Source: Ascaphus truei
Lineage: Eukaryota; Chordata; Amphibia; Anura; Ascaphidae
Assembly: GCA_036426205.1 (NCBI GenBank)
Contig: CM071570.1
Location: 76,626,045 to 76,690,044 of the forward strand
DNA length: 64,000 nt
Reading direction: 5' to 3'
A program made the translations under genes and the position numbers. Each line of letters opens with the position of its first letter. Position 1 is the first letter of the stretch. Below are positions 11,086 through 22,384 of this stretch, piece after piece. The notes under the pieces were generated by a model. It was not told where the DNA came from. It did not search any database and saw only the letters and a program-made list of their open reading frames with translations.

Positions 11086-12408
11086 TTAATGCCAGTGAAA
11101 ATATAACTTTCCAGGGTAACGTAGAACTACTCCTACTGAGCCTTGTGTCTCCCCAAAGGTACAACCTTGACAATTATTCTCCGCTCCTCCTTGCTCAGGT
11201 AAGTTTAAAAAAGGGAAAAAAAACATTAGCACAAACGGCTACATTTATTAATATGAAGTACTTTTCTTGGTCTTTTTAAAAAAAAACTTTATTTTTTCAT
11301 TTTCCCTTTTTTAAATCATTTTGAAGTTATGCATGTTTAAAAATAAGGAGGGTTTTTTTTTACCTGTAGCCTGTAAGTTTTTCACAGTACTCTAGTTGTA
11401 ACATTTCGTCAACCTAGATATAGATGATATATTGGAAGAGTACTGAGTTTTATGCTTTCACCACTACAATGGCGTTCTATGATGCTTCACACAAAATATG
11501 ATTTCTGTTTCTTAGCACTGGCTATACAGAATATCAACACTCAGCCCTCTAGATCCCCATCTTGCTTTTACTTAGTGCTTCATGAAAGCTAGCAATTCAA
11601 ATATAATGAACTATTTATTATCTCTTCATTCAACATGGTATATAAACCAACCAGCAATACAACATCTTCAACCCTTTTATATTGGCTGATGGTACTAGAT
11701 TACAGATCTGGCTGTTATGTACCTGAGACAACTCTAGATAAACATTGGTTGATCTCCCCCCCCCCCCCCTGTTTTAATGGGAAGGGGAAAGAGAGCAAGT
11801 CTCCAGCTGTTAGAATGGCAAACTTCCAGCTAAGGGGCCAAAGAAAACTGACAGGCTTGTGAATGATGAGGAAATCAAGGTTAATTGGGCTTGTGGAAGA
11901 AAACGGTGGAGGAAGAAAGTGTGGCGGGTGAACCTGATTGGAAATGATGAAGTGAAAAACAATGTGTGTGATTGCAACAACCGAAGCCAGGTCCCACTTT
12001 AGGTTTTGCTACATGAGTGCAGGCATGGACAAGGATGCATTGTAACTCTCGGCAGCATAGGCATACAGGTTAGTGGCCACAACAATGCATAGTGTTCTTA
12101 ATGTCACTATATTGAGGCTATAACATTTTGGGCGGGAAGAGGACTCAACATAAAAAAAAACAGTTCCCCTTCTATCTCTTATTGTTGTAACATGTGGTCT
12201 CTGTTCAGGTTCCTCACTGGATTCTTCAAAGTTACTTTTTTTCTAGCGATCTTTCAATTAGAGGGAAAAAGAGATGGGAATGAATGGTCCATACCTTTTA
12301 TTCTAAAAAGACCAGCAATTGCAGATAAGAAAGCGGCCATGACACGCTGTAGCTGCATCTTTCCTGGCGCTAGAGAAAAAAAATTTTTTTACCACATTGG
12401 CCTGGAAA
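11086..12408. other. Unassigned DNA
   Basis: AT-rich with poly-T/poly-A runs (about 11275-11370) and a C14 run at 11758-11770. No gene or repeat family recognised. Confidence 0.6.
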
Positions 12409-12410
12409 GT

Positions 12411-12700
12411 TAGGCTGCGGCCAGGGAGGGAACGGGCCCGCTGGCGCTCGTGTGCTGCGCCCTGCTCGTCCGAGCGATTCGTGGCCGGCCAGGCGCGCTC
12501 TCGCCTGTGGGCACGGCCACGACGTCACGGAGCTGGTTCGCCCTGATTGGGCGAACCGCTCACGTGACGGGCTTGCGAGCAGCAAAATCAAATTTGCTTG
12601 CTCTGCTCACGCTGGCCACACACATTGCCGCAATGTGTTTCATCGCGGCCAGCGTGAGCGCGCCCGCCCGCTCAGTGCCACCCTGGCCGAGGCCTAAGTT
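12411..12700. mobile_element. CpG-rich palindromic MITE
   Basis: The ends are imperfect inverted repeats: left TTAGGCTGCGGCCAGGG, right CCCTGGCCGAGGCCTAA. Inside is very CpG-rich with GACGTCAC (CRE-type, 12521-12528), CACGTGAC (E-box-type, 12561-12568) and an inverted CGCTGGCC/GGCCAGCG pair. GTTAGG occurs at both flanks and may be the target duplication. Its island-like composition comes from the element, not from a host promoter. Confidence 0.55.
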
Positions 12701-14559
12701 AGGCTACAGGTGTTCACCCAGTAGGCAGAAGGGATTTGCCCCACATGGAAGACAGTAACAAAATAGGCAGTCATAAAATGAGCCGTATTACGTATGCTTT
12801 AAATATTCAGTAGTCCGAGAGTCCTCAGAAGAGGGATGTGTGAAGCACAGCAGTTAGGGAGAAGCAGGGAGAGCGGCACACCAACAGTTAAAATAAATTC
12901 AATTTATTGGGGAGTGAGCAAGAGAGACATCCAAACTGCTATATACTACAATGCTGGACGCACGCCCGTGGAGCCTTCACTTCATCCAATTGTGAGTTAT
13001 CCGTTTGGAGTTCTTTTTGTGCTAGCCACCTTAGTACTGCCTATATAGTCTAAGTAGTCTCTTTAAGTGTGGTGGTGGTGGAAAGGTTTGCATTACCCCT
13101 AGGAGTTGTTGCTTTATCTGACTACACCATAAATCCCACTTATAGATTATATGCCTTATCCCTTGGCGACTACTATTATATGAGTAAGTGGAAAGTGCTA
13201 TACTGAGGTGTGTTATATGCTCTTAGCACATGTAGAGCTTGCACAAGTTTACAGTACGTTATCATATCTCCGTGATTGTTTGGAACGGCTCACACTAAGG
13301 GACATTAAGAAGAACAAGATATGTATGTTTCCTCTCCTATGTTTCTGCTGCACTGATATTTGGACTTTATGTTCGCTTGTTTATCCTTAAATATACAGTA
13401 TCTTCTCATTGTCAGGGAAGTTCTCAGTCACATTCAATTGAATATATGAAAATGTGTTTTGTTTTAAAGATCCCGTGAGCTAGTGCACCAAGTCTTTCTC
13501 CATTTTCTAATGTTTAGGGATTTCACTTGAATGGGGCCAAAAATGTCCCCGAAAAGGAGAAGACAGTTTCACAGTATGCTGAATATGGGACAAAAAAATA
13601 AAAAATAAACACTTTAGAGCATGGTAGGCAGGAAGCAAAAAATACATATTCCTATAAAAGAAAGAAGATCGGGAAAAAAAGGGGGGGGGAATACAATTTA
13701 AAACTAAAATTCATGAGAAGGAAATGAGGACCCCCAGGGTTGCCTGCAGAGCTGAATCTTCAACTGTTCTGTTCTCCTTAGATACAACAGGGGATCGGGT
13801 TCACAGTTTGGTAATTCCGGGAGAGAATAAATGTTAGGGCCACTCTTAATGAGAAACCTTTTTATAGACGTTCACTAGAGTGACGCAAATACCCCATTAA
13901 CACGTCTTAACTTAACTACCTACATAACAAAATTACCCACTGTAAACCCGTATGTATGTTTCGGGTAATAACGTTTTAATCTGACTAAAAATCATGCAGT
14001 GTACACCTACTGTACAAACATCTCTAATGTGCCCATTATTACATGACTGATGTCAGAAGCCTTAACGTATGCTTTTTGCACAGCCAAATAAAAAATGCAG
14101 AGTTAGATTACACTTACATTCAATTACAGTGGGTGGTGCACAGACAGGAAGGACATAGTGAGAGACAAGTCCAAGAGTAGGCACAATAAACCAAAACCCA
14201 CGTAACTTTTATCTGTGCCCCTCAATCCAAATAACTTGTTTCAAGTTCTATTTCTGCTAGATATCCTTCCTCCATCAAAGTGGCCTCCCCTGATTAAGGT
14301 CCATCCATTGACTGCACTACAGTAAAACACTACAATTAGTTTATTCCTTGGGAATAAATTGAGCCATAAGGTTTTACTCTATTAATGCTCCGTTACATGC
14401 CGAAAACATGAAAAGAAACCACCTTCTCAGTGCACTATGGAATTACCATTTATTTTTTTATTAACAACAGTTATCAATAAGTACAGCTATATCACAGGAG
14501 GGCAAAGTTTGCAAATCACATAATAAAATCACTGGTATGATATTGATATCAATTATTCT
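12701..14559. other. Unassigned DNA
   Basis: No coding similarity. 12800-13060 contains a GC-richer block ending near TTATTGGGGAGTGAGC that resembles PLE tail style but could not be placed. A G9 run lies at 13681-13690. Confidence 0.5.
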
Positions 14560-15265
14560 GATGATAATACCCCTGTTTGTAGGAGTCCCTAATCATCATC
14601 ATCAGTTACGCCAGAAGTCGATACTGGGACGGTTATATGTCTCACTCCTCCATGCGGGAAACATCACTCAACACGCATTTTACACCGACGTGCTTCTTCT
14701 GAAGCACATTGTGTAGTGTTTCCCGCATGGAGGAGTGAGATATATCACCGTCCCGGCATCGACTTCTGGCGAAACTTTGGCCTGTCAATCCCGCGGTTAT
14801 TGGATGATAACCTGTATAGGGGGCGGCTTCTATTCTCTCCATATGGAAGTCAATGGACTGTGTCTACACAGGATTTTAATGGTATTATTTGCTGCGGTTT
14901 TTTCTATTGTCCGAGTGCTTTGTGGTCTTATATCTTGCTGACACCCCCCTCCCCCTTTTTTATCTGGTATATAATGGGAGTAAGTGCTAATGTGTGTCGT
15001 ATATGGCTCTTTAAAGAATATGAGGCCTTTTATAATAACATTAGGGGGATTACCTGACTGGCTTACCCCTTCTATTACTATTAATTATAAGGGAACATTG
15101 TTCCCTTTTGGGTTTGCAAACCTTTTTTTGATAATTGTATCTTATGCACTTTGAGTACACAGGCACTTTACTCAATCTAGGGGCTGATTATCGCTATCAA
15201 TTATTGCTGATGATTAGGGACCCCTACAGACAGAGGTATTATCTTTAGAATAATTGACACAGTGC
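14560..15265. repeat. Inverted repeat region with nested hairpin
   Basis: Inner hairpin: 14609-14662 and 14718-14771 are 54-bp near-perfect inverted arms (CTCACTCCTCCATGCGGGAA and its complement) around a 55-bp spacer. Outer arms also match in inverted orientation: 14560-14600 (GATAATACCCCTGTTTGTAG) against 15195-15245 (CTACAGACAGAGGTATTATC). The spacer on the minus strand contains a decayed hammerhead-like string (CAGAAGA, AAAATGCG), so a PLE-tail origin is possible. Confidence 0.7.
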
Positions 15266-15342
15266 GAAGGGGGTTTCTTTTTCTGTTTTCTGTATATCTT
15301 TATATACCTCCATGTGCACCATCTGACAGACCTGATTGACTA

Positions 15343-15680
15343 CAGCAGGGCCCCGTTCATACAGCGGGTTCCGTTCCAGTCCTCCGCCGTAAAGCGGAAA
15401 TCGCAGTAAAGCGGGACCCTACTGTATTGTACCTTTTGAAAACAGAGATGCAGATCTGTAAACCGACTATTTCAATGACAAATGGCATCTGACAAGGAGT
15501 TGAGCACACTCTAAAACTGTTGTTTAGTGACAGCTGGATACTTTGCTACTGTGCACATCCTGCCGAAAATCGCCAGAAAAACGGGACAAACGCTGAACCT
15601 AATGAATATAGGTATACATTGGGAAACGCTGTATGAGCGGAATGCTGTAAAGCGGAGCGCTTTAAAGCGGGGCCCTACTG
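15343..15680. mobile_element. Tigger/pogo-like MITE
   Basis: Left end CAGCAGGGCCCCG, right end CGGGGCCCTACTG, each directly flanked by TA (15341-15342, 15681-15682). Subterminal repeats of the form TAAAGCGG and ACAGCGG occur at both ends. 338 bp, non-coding. TA target duplication and CAG ends fit the pogo/Tigger group. Confidence 0.78.
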
Positions 15681-15682
15681 TA

Positions 15683-16021
15683 CCTATAAAACACCCAATC
15701 TTGAGCTTGCACGCAGACTCTCTTTCTCTTATCATATCCTTTACATGCCACGAGAGACACATAGGTAGTAGGTTCAATTGGGTTGGTGGAGCTCAGGAAA
15801 ATTTACCAAAAGAACGGTAAGATGGGGTCAGAATGGACTTGCATCAGTAAGATATTCTCCCCTCTTGCAGTGTTCTCTTATATGGCTCTCTCGTGGCACA
15901 CTCAAAGAACAGACAGGACATAGTGTAGTATGAAGAGTAAAATACAGTAACAAAAAAAATAAATTTTATATCAAATAAAACACATAAACAGTATAAAATT
16001 AAACAACATATTACATGTAGT
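15683..16021. other. Unassigned DNA before PLE fragment
   Basis: No recognised gene; A-rich near 15940-16020. Probably partly the decayed upstream part of the following PLE fragment. Confidence 0.45.
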
Positions 16022-16357
16022 AGTTCCTTTGTTATATATTTACTTGAATGTCCGTGTGGTCTGCAGTATGTGGGTATGACAACGCGAGCTATAAAAAGAC
16101 GTTGTATGACATATAATACAATATTAAAACCGTTTAGTCAACACACAATGTGTCTAAATCATTTTCTTTCAAGGTGCAATAAAGACCCAAAAGGTTTGAG
16201 GTGCGTAGGAATAGAGCGCATTGTACCACACTGGAGAGGAGGTAATACATTAAGCCTATTGGGGAGAAGAGAGTCCTATTGGATTTATGAGTTATGTACT
16301 CTGTCCCCAATGGGCTTAAATGTAGAATTTGATTTGAAATCCTTTTTGGTGGGTTAG
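16022..16357 (+). pseudogene. PLE GIY-YIG endonuclease and C-terminus (fragment 2)
   Basis: On + the frame gives IYLLECPCGLQYVGMTTRAIK then, after a stretch with CLNHF and GLRCVGIERI, the C-terminal block WRGGNTLSLLGRRESYWIYE and LCTLSPMGLNVEF, stop at 16355-16357. CPCGLQYVG is the YIG part of the nuclease. RRESYWIYEL plus TLSPMGLN is the block that follows the nuclease in many PLEs and carries the conserved Glu. Open for ~110 codons to the natural stop, with no RT visible upstream, so it is strongly 5' truncated. A hammerhead motif lies ~470 bp downstream on the same strand, as expected for a PLE tail. Confidence 0.85.
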
Positions 16358-16831
16358 TACCAAATACATCCATATAAGGTGACATGTCACATACATTAGT
16401 GTTTAAATTCGCTTATAGCAGTAGGTTCCTCCTATATAAATAAGCACACCATCACTGGTTTAATACACTTTATTTAATCATAATTTGCAATATTATATTA
16501 AATATTATTTTATGTCTTACCTTAAAATTATGCATTTTTATTCATTCATTTTTTGTTTATATACATAAAAATATATATGTTGTTAGTATATGTTTATTGT
16601 TTATTGTGTCATGTTTAATGTTGTGTATTATGTATAACAGCTGTACAAAATAGTAAGTAGCTTTTTGCTATATTGTTCAATGACATTTTCACTGCGCAGT
16701 GTCTGATTACAAACACACTAAGAGTAACTTCATTACAAGCACAGCGCATGTGCAATTAGCTATAGGTGGAACTATTTACCCAAATGGTGAAGTCAGCATT
16801 TAAAGGACATTTTGGACTTTTTTATTCATAT

Positions 16832-16874
16832 ACCCCTGAGGAAGAGAGCAGATCGCTCTTGAAACGCGTAGGGT
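16832..16874 (+). ncRNA. Type I hammerhead ribozyme motif (PLE tail)
   Basis: Outer stem I ACCC (16832-16835) pairs with GGGT (16871-16874). The core has CTGAGGA (16836-16842), stem II AGAG/CTCT around 16843-16859, GAAA (16861-16864), a CGCG stem III and the cleavage triplet GTA. All invariant core bases are present. Stem III is only CGCG, self-complementary, as described for PLE hammerheads that may act as dimers. One extra base sits beside stem II. Same strand as the GIY-YIG fragment. Confidence 0.72.
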
Positions 16875-17020
16875 GGAGGTTCAAGCCCCGCACACATTTT
16901 TGCAGTATCCCCCGCACATCGGTGAACCAACGTGAGCTGCCAGCTAACCATCTCTTATAGCCGCTGACGAGTTGAACCAGCTGTTGCAGTTTCCCATTAT
17001 TCAAGCGCCCTGCTTGGCGC

Positions 17021-17260
17021 CCTGCAGGAGTACCTGCTGACAAGTTGCGTCCACGAGCAGATAGAGACGCCAGCTAGCAGTGAGCAGCAGATAGACGAGC
17101 TCACGGTGACCCGTGGCTGACATCGTGCTGAATCAGCTGCAGCTGAGTCCCATCTGCCCAGACGTGCTTCCTGGAGCTGCAGGAGTCCCCGCTGATGAAC
17201 TGCACCCACGAGCCGACAGAGACGCCAGCTAAGCAGAGAGCAGCACACAGATGAGAGGGG
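17021..17260 (+). repeat. Two degenerate ~152-bp tandem repeats
   Basis: CTGCAGGAGTACCTGCTGA near 17027 and CTGCAGGAGTCCCCGCTGA near 17178 start two similar units that share AGAGACGCCAGCTA. They follow the hammerhead in the PLE-like tail. Confidence 0.65.
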
Positions 17261-18053
17261 ATACTCTCTAAAATATCCACTGCCTGCAAACCTATTCCAT
17301 CTGGTGAGTAGGCATTGCTATCATCAACATTGGTGCTACGGAGCAGTTGAACCACCTATTCAGATTTTTAATTGCTAAAATATATGTGTCCATGCAAATT
17401 GTGCATTATATCAAATATTAATTGTTATTAAATGATTTTATTGTCCTATAATACCATTTCAGTTTTCAGCTGTTATATGTTGTCTTATATGTTGTTTGTT
17501 TAATGTTTCAACAGTATTACGCTATGTGTTGTGCTTTTTCTTTGTTTTCAAGCCCACCGTGAGGATCAACACTCTTCACAACCAACAGGCTTGGTTTTCG
17601 TATATCCTTTATAGTGGTAAAGCTTATAGGCGCCCACGGAACTATTCCCTGTCCATACTGTTTTCCTGACCAGGGGGTCAGGCTTTGTGTCCTAGGCAGC
17701 CCCTTATGTATAGTCTTATTCAATATATAAGGTAATAGTTACCACACCATACACATTGCGGTTAGCGCTACCTGTTTTGTTGTTTATGAAGAGTAAACGT
17801 ATTACTATTATAGTATTGTATAGTATAGCAATAGCAATCACATTTCAGACATGAAATGTAGGCATGTAGTGCTAGTGCACACCAGGAATCGCAGCAGCAG
17901 ATGTCACCGACAATGTGGTTCAGACCTCGAGGCTCTGATCTCTCTTCCGCTCTGGCATCTGACGTCATGTCCGGTGGATATCATCCGTATGTACACCCGG
18001 CGCTGAACTCCGACAACTCTGTTCCCACGAGCACACAGCTCACTGCAATTGCA
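17261..18053. other. Unassigned, probably PLE-derived tail sequence
   Basis: Non-coding. Lies between two hammerhead motifs of opposite strand (16832-16874 on +, 18054-18094 on -). Confidence 0.45.
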
Positions 18054-18094
18054 GAACTCAACGCGTTTCGCCATCAATGGCTTCCTCAGGAGTC
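18054..18094 (-). ncRNA. Type I hammerhead ribozyme motif
   Basis: Minus strand: stem I GACTC pairs with GAGTT(C) including one G-U pair. The core has CTGAGGA, stem II GCCA/TGGC with loop TTGA, GAAA, the CGCG stem III and triplet GTT. All core bases fit the consensus; one extra A precedes stem II. A PLE tail in minus orientation is the likely host. Confidence 0.72.
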
Positions 18095-19713
18095 AATTTT
18101 GTGGGCCCATGTTAATAGGTCTTATATAGGACTGTTCATTATATTAATTAACATGTGGTTAGTAATTGATTTGAAGTGTGAAATAGGTCTTAACACGACT
18201 AATCTAAACACATACATATCTATTCATACTAACGAACCTACTACTTATTTGAATAGACTACACACAGAGTTTATGTGAAGGTTGGACCAGCACAACTTAT
18301 TTATTTATTGTCACTGCAAGTCACTTTATTTATTACTATTTCACAGCAATACGGTCACTAGGAGTGCTTCTTTTTGTTTTTGCCCAAGAGACACATAAAG
18401 GTAACTTTTACTATTACTTAGATATCTATTTGATATGTGCTTCCTTATATTAATAGAGTAGATCTTCTTCTAGTGAGTATACATTGTCTAGGCCAAAATG
18501 CAACAACTCCTGGAGCTGCAGATTCAAAGCTTGGCTGGGCCAGTACAAGTGGCTGTCAACATCTGTCTAAAAAAATTGATATCTGTAGCTCTCACGTAAA
18601 AAGAAAATTATATTCTTATTTTAACACCTAGAGTCTGGTTTCCTGTTTTTTCTACTTCTAAAAATAACTTTACGTCCTGCCATTTCCTTCTACGGCTGGA
18701 TTTGTCTCTGAAGTCTAACAAGCACGCATTGACATGAAATAATGCCCTCCATGAACTTACTGATGAGGAGTCAGGTTACCATAAGAAAATTCTACCTCAA
18801 TACATGGATTAGCATTAGAGAAACAACAAACGGCACTATACAACGAAAGCACCCACTGTGACTTTCAGAAATCCTTTAAAACAACATGGTAGTCTCTATA
18901 ATCTGATCTGAAGTGGCATATTAGGAGAAAGAAAAAACAAATGTTGACTCAGATCATTCGTGGGTCACTATCTCAACACAATTGTATTTAGGATAAAACA
19001 CATCTTCCTCTAGTTACTCCTCTTAAGAAAGGAAGAGATCACACACGGAGACTCTTGAGTTGTGACTTAAGCAGAAAAGATTGACTTCATAGAGCACTGC
19101 CTGTCAGGAAAAGGGCAAGAAACAAATCCATAAACACATTGCAGTGACAACAACAATTAAACATTACGGGACACTACAAAAGAACATCATCAATTTAAAC
19201 CCCTGGTGGTTGTTGTTCTTGAAAATGAATATACTTTTTTTTATGAAGAGTGGAAAGAGGAAACTTGTAGACACCCAAACAAAATGTTGTCATTGCTGTA
19301 CTATGGAAGCCAGGTTCCCTAAATTACGCCAGAACCGTTAAATTAGCGGTATTTTTTAATATATAATGATTAATTATTGATTAAGAGGAAACATACAAGC
19401 AATTGAAAGCATCACAAACAGTAAAAGGGGAAATTATATCATTATATGACAATTTTGTAATGTTGTTGATATTTTTAACCATCAAACATCTGGTAGTTCA
19501 AGTGTAGATTAAAGAGTTGGAGTAGACGTGGATACCAATGGTGGAATCCTATTTGATGTTCTCAGTAGAGTTATCTATTTTCTGACCCTTGTGCACACCA
19601 GGATTATTGTATTTCAAGTTGTTATGCATTTTATATTTTATCTACTATTTCTCACTGATCTGTAGCAGCATTTCTCCTTCAGTTATCTTTTCACTATAAA
19701 AAGAACTTGCAGT
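18095..19713. other. Unassigned DNA
   Basis: AT-rich, no gene recognised. Confidence 0.6.
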
Positions 19714-19718
19714 GGAAT

Positions 19719-20453
19719 TGTAACAAGTGCTCGTCACACACAGGATGGGACCACGAGGCAGAGGGGGGGATTTGTAAACACCGACCTGAAGCCGAGAGGC
19801 CACGTCCGGTGTGCAGGTTCATCGTCGTGTAGGGTTTGGAGAGGTAAGGTAGTAGATATACTCGCTGTGATCGAGGGTAGGAGACTGGAGGATAGTTGAT
19901 GTCACTTAGCCGAGTTCGAGGGTAGTAGAAGATAGAGTGGTAGATATCCAAGCCGAGGTCGAGGGTTGCAGAGGTCCAGGAAGTAGGGTAGGGGTCTGTA
20001 GTCAAGGTAACTGGAATGCAAGACAAGGTAAAGCAAGGCAAAACAAGAAAGGCATGGTACGGCAAGCCGAGGCTAGTGGACAACACTTCGTCACTAGGGA
20101 GAGACTACTATGCTCAGCCGATTTGGAGCAGGGATCGCTGAGCATATAAAGGTTGGTGAACCAATCGGCTGCGAGGTACACAGCTGAAACAGATGATTGA
20201 CTCTTGATTGTAGAGCCAATCCAAGACAAGGAGCACCGCTGAATACGATAATCACTATCGTACAACTTGATCGTCACGGGACAGAGTTAGCACTGCAGGT
20301 GTCCTAGATGAATCAGCTGTTCTGCTGTGAGTGCTAACTTGTGTTTGGATCCTGTGCCTGACAACCCATGGACGGCATCTGCGCACGTTCCTGTCAGTGC
20401 GAGGTGCGTCACTAGACATGTCACGGAGGCCTGGCCTAAGCCCGATCCTCACA
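19719..20453 (+). mobile_element. Solo LTR, gypsy-like, family 1
   Basis: Starts TGTAACAAGTGCTCG and ends GATCCTCACA, flanked by GGAAT on both sides (19714-19718, 20454-20458), a clean 5-bp target duplication. A TATA-box candidate (CATATAAAGG, 20143-20152) gives + orientation. Homologous along its length to the LTR at 35067-35787. 735 bp with no internal genes, so LTR-LTR recombination removed the body. Ty3/gypsy is inferred from TG...CA ends and 5-bp duplication. Confidence 0.85.
20143..20152 (+). promoter_or_regulatory. TATA box of solo LTR
   Basis: CATATAAAGG inside LTR family 1. The equivalent site in the second copy (35483-35492) reads CATATTAAGG. Confidence 0.5.
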
Positions 20454-20518
20454 GGAATGCACTTTATGGATTTTTCAATAAGACTGGAATGCCACCTATA
20501 GCTATTATTTTATGATCC

Positions 20519-21371
20519 TGTAAGGACCCGCGCTGCGGGGACTCCCGCTACCAGTACCTCCTTACCTCTTCTCCCCGCTGCCTCGGGTCCCCGGCGGCGC
20601 TCCCCGGTCCTCGGCGTCTTCCCCGCGGCAGCTCCCACACTTCCGGGTCGCGCGCCACCCTTACGGGCGCGCGCAGACCCAAGCTTCCCTTTTTTGGCAC
20701 CAGGAGCCTGACCCCGCCTCCTCCAGTGTGGCACGCACATCGGCGCGCTTACCTGCCCCTGCTCCACCAGGTCCGCCCCCAGGCTCTTCTCCCCTATCAG
20801 GGCTTCCCTTGGGCCGCACCTCCGCTCCTCCCTTTCCCCTGATAGGTCCCAGCACACTATTTAGTCTCCCCTCACCATTACCACATTGCTCTGCATAGCT
20901 TCTGTACCTTGGTGCTGTCTGCTTCTGCTTGGCTCTCTTGTGTTGCAGTCCCTGTTCCTGTCCCTGGATTCTCTGCTCACCTCCCTGGATTTTGACCTTG
21001 GGCTTTGGACTTCAACCACGCTGCTCTCTGTACCCCCTTGGATTTGGCTTTGGACTCTCTACCTTGCAGTCTTCTATATCCCATGGACTCGGTTTACGGA
21101 CCCCTACTACGCTGCTCTCTCTGTTCCACGACCCAGGCTTACGGACACTCTACCACGCTGCTCTCCCTACACCTTAACCATTGGCTTATGGACTTTACCC
21201 TTCTACGCTGGAGTTGGCAAGTACTGAACTCTTTCTATTTTTGTTCCCTGGACCAGCTACGCTACTTCCACACTCCAGCCGTGCCCCCGTTTACTGTTAG
21301 GTGTGTGGTATTTCTCCTTTCCATCTCAGTCCCGGGGTCTCGTCTGGCTTGTGGGCAGGCCGAGCGTTACA
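20519..21371 (+). mobile_element. Solo LTR, gypsy-like, family 2
   Basis: Starts TGTAAGGACCCGCG and ends GAGCGTTACA (inverted TGTAA/TTACA tips), with GATCC directly on both sides (20514-20518, 21372-21376). 853 bp. The first 340 bp are very GC-rich, followed by CTATTTAG and a C/T-rich part with irregular repeats of TACGCTGCTCTC type. Different in sequence from the LTR only 65 bp to its left. No coding sequence. Confidence 0.87.
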
Positions 21372-21376
21372 GATCC

Positions 21377-22177
21377 CTTGAAGGTTTAGTCCTTCCTAGG
21401 ACCAAAATGAACCAATAGCAGTGACATGTTCAAGTAGTTAAATGTAAGTTTTATAATATCTTTTTGCTTTACACATATCTGACACCTAGAAGTATTTGTA
21501 AATGCCTTTTTAGAGTTCATTTGTAAATATGGTGAGCTGAGATATGGTAGGAGTTTGATTTTCTGAAGCTACTTTCTTTCGTGTGACAACGCTTTTAGCA
21601 GATTGACAACCATTCCACCCTTGTCAAGCCCCAATAAAAATAATTTAGAACAGACAAGTGTTTGCTGTATGATTACATTTGTTTAATGAAGATCATTGCA
21701 TTGTTGTTTTCAAAATGGTGTTTCTTTGCAAATTACTTGCGCCTGTAAAGCTGTGCTACACCGGAGCTGAGCTGGTTGTTCAGATGTTTAGGGCCATGTT
21801 TACTAAGCAGTTTTCTGCCGTAAGACACCTTGGCGCCTATTCAAGTCATGGAGCTGTAGGCTGTCTTCCAGTGGTGCAAGGTGTCGTATGGCTGAAGACT
21901 GCTAGGTAAATATATGTAACAAATAGATAGAGCTGAAAGAAAAGCAGTCTGTTGGGCTGACAATGGGCAACACTATTAGGGTGTGATTAACGTATTTAGC
22001 CGATCCACCTGTAACTGCTTATTGAGCAGCTTGTGGGAGGTTTATAGTCCCTCCCTTCAAGGTATATATTCTTCCAGTAAGGTCCCTGTAAGTTCACTTT
22101 CCACTTTACAAGTAGTGAGTGTCTTGCCTACATGTAAGTATCCTGAGTGGTTTATACCAGTTAGTTTTTAACTGCAC
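21377..22177. other. Unassigned DNA containing a short MITE
   Basis: No gene. 21789-21912 is described separately. Confidence 0.55.
21789..21912. mobile_element. Short palindromic MITE (Harbinger-like ends)
   Basis: Left GGGCCATGTTTACTAAGCAG with TTA before it; right part is its degraded inverted copy (GACTGCTAGGTAAATAT). A similar start, GGCCCATATTTACTAAGCGG, occurs at about 58807. Right tip decayed. Confidence 0.45.
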
Positions 22178-22200
22178 TAAGGGCCTCATGCAGTAAGCGC

Positions 22201-22384
22201 CGATAAGGCTTTTATCGGCATTTTCTCGCCAAAATTGGATTTGAGATTCAGTAAGCGCCGATAAGTGCTCAAAATCAGCAGTTTTTCTTGCCGATAAAAA
22301 TTTATCGGCATACGGCTGCCGATAACCCACTTATCGGCACTTTTTGAAATCGGCTGTATTCAAGTAGCCCTGATCAGCTTATCG
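22201..22384 (+). promoter_or_regulatory. Subterminal TTATCG/CGATAA array of Harbinger
   Basis: Eight copies of CGATAA or TTATCG (mostly extended as GCCGATAA or TTATCGGC) in both orientations within ~185 bp of the left end. The right end has one clear copy (26039-26044) and several TCGGCA relatives. Clustered subterminal motifs are plausible binding sites for the element's Myb-like protein or transposase; this function is inferred. Confidence 0.65.

Noticed and set aside
12411..12700. CpG island promoter of a host gene
   Set aside because: Inverted ends show it is a mobile element, and no gene follows on either side.
20510..20857. Arg/Gly-rich ORFs on minus at 20.5-20.9 kb
   Set aside because: By-product of the GC-rich first part of the solo LTR.
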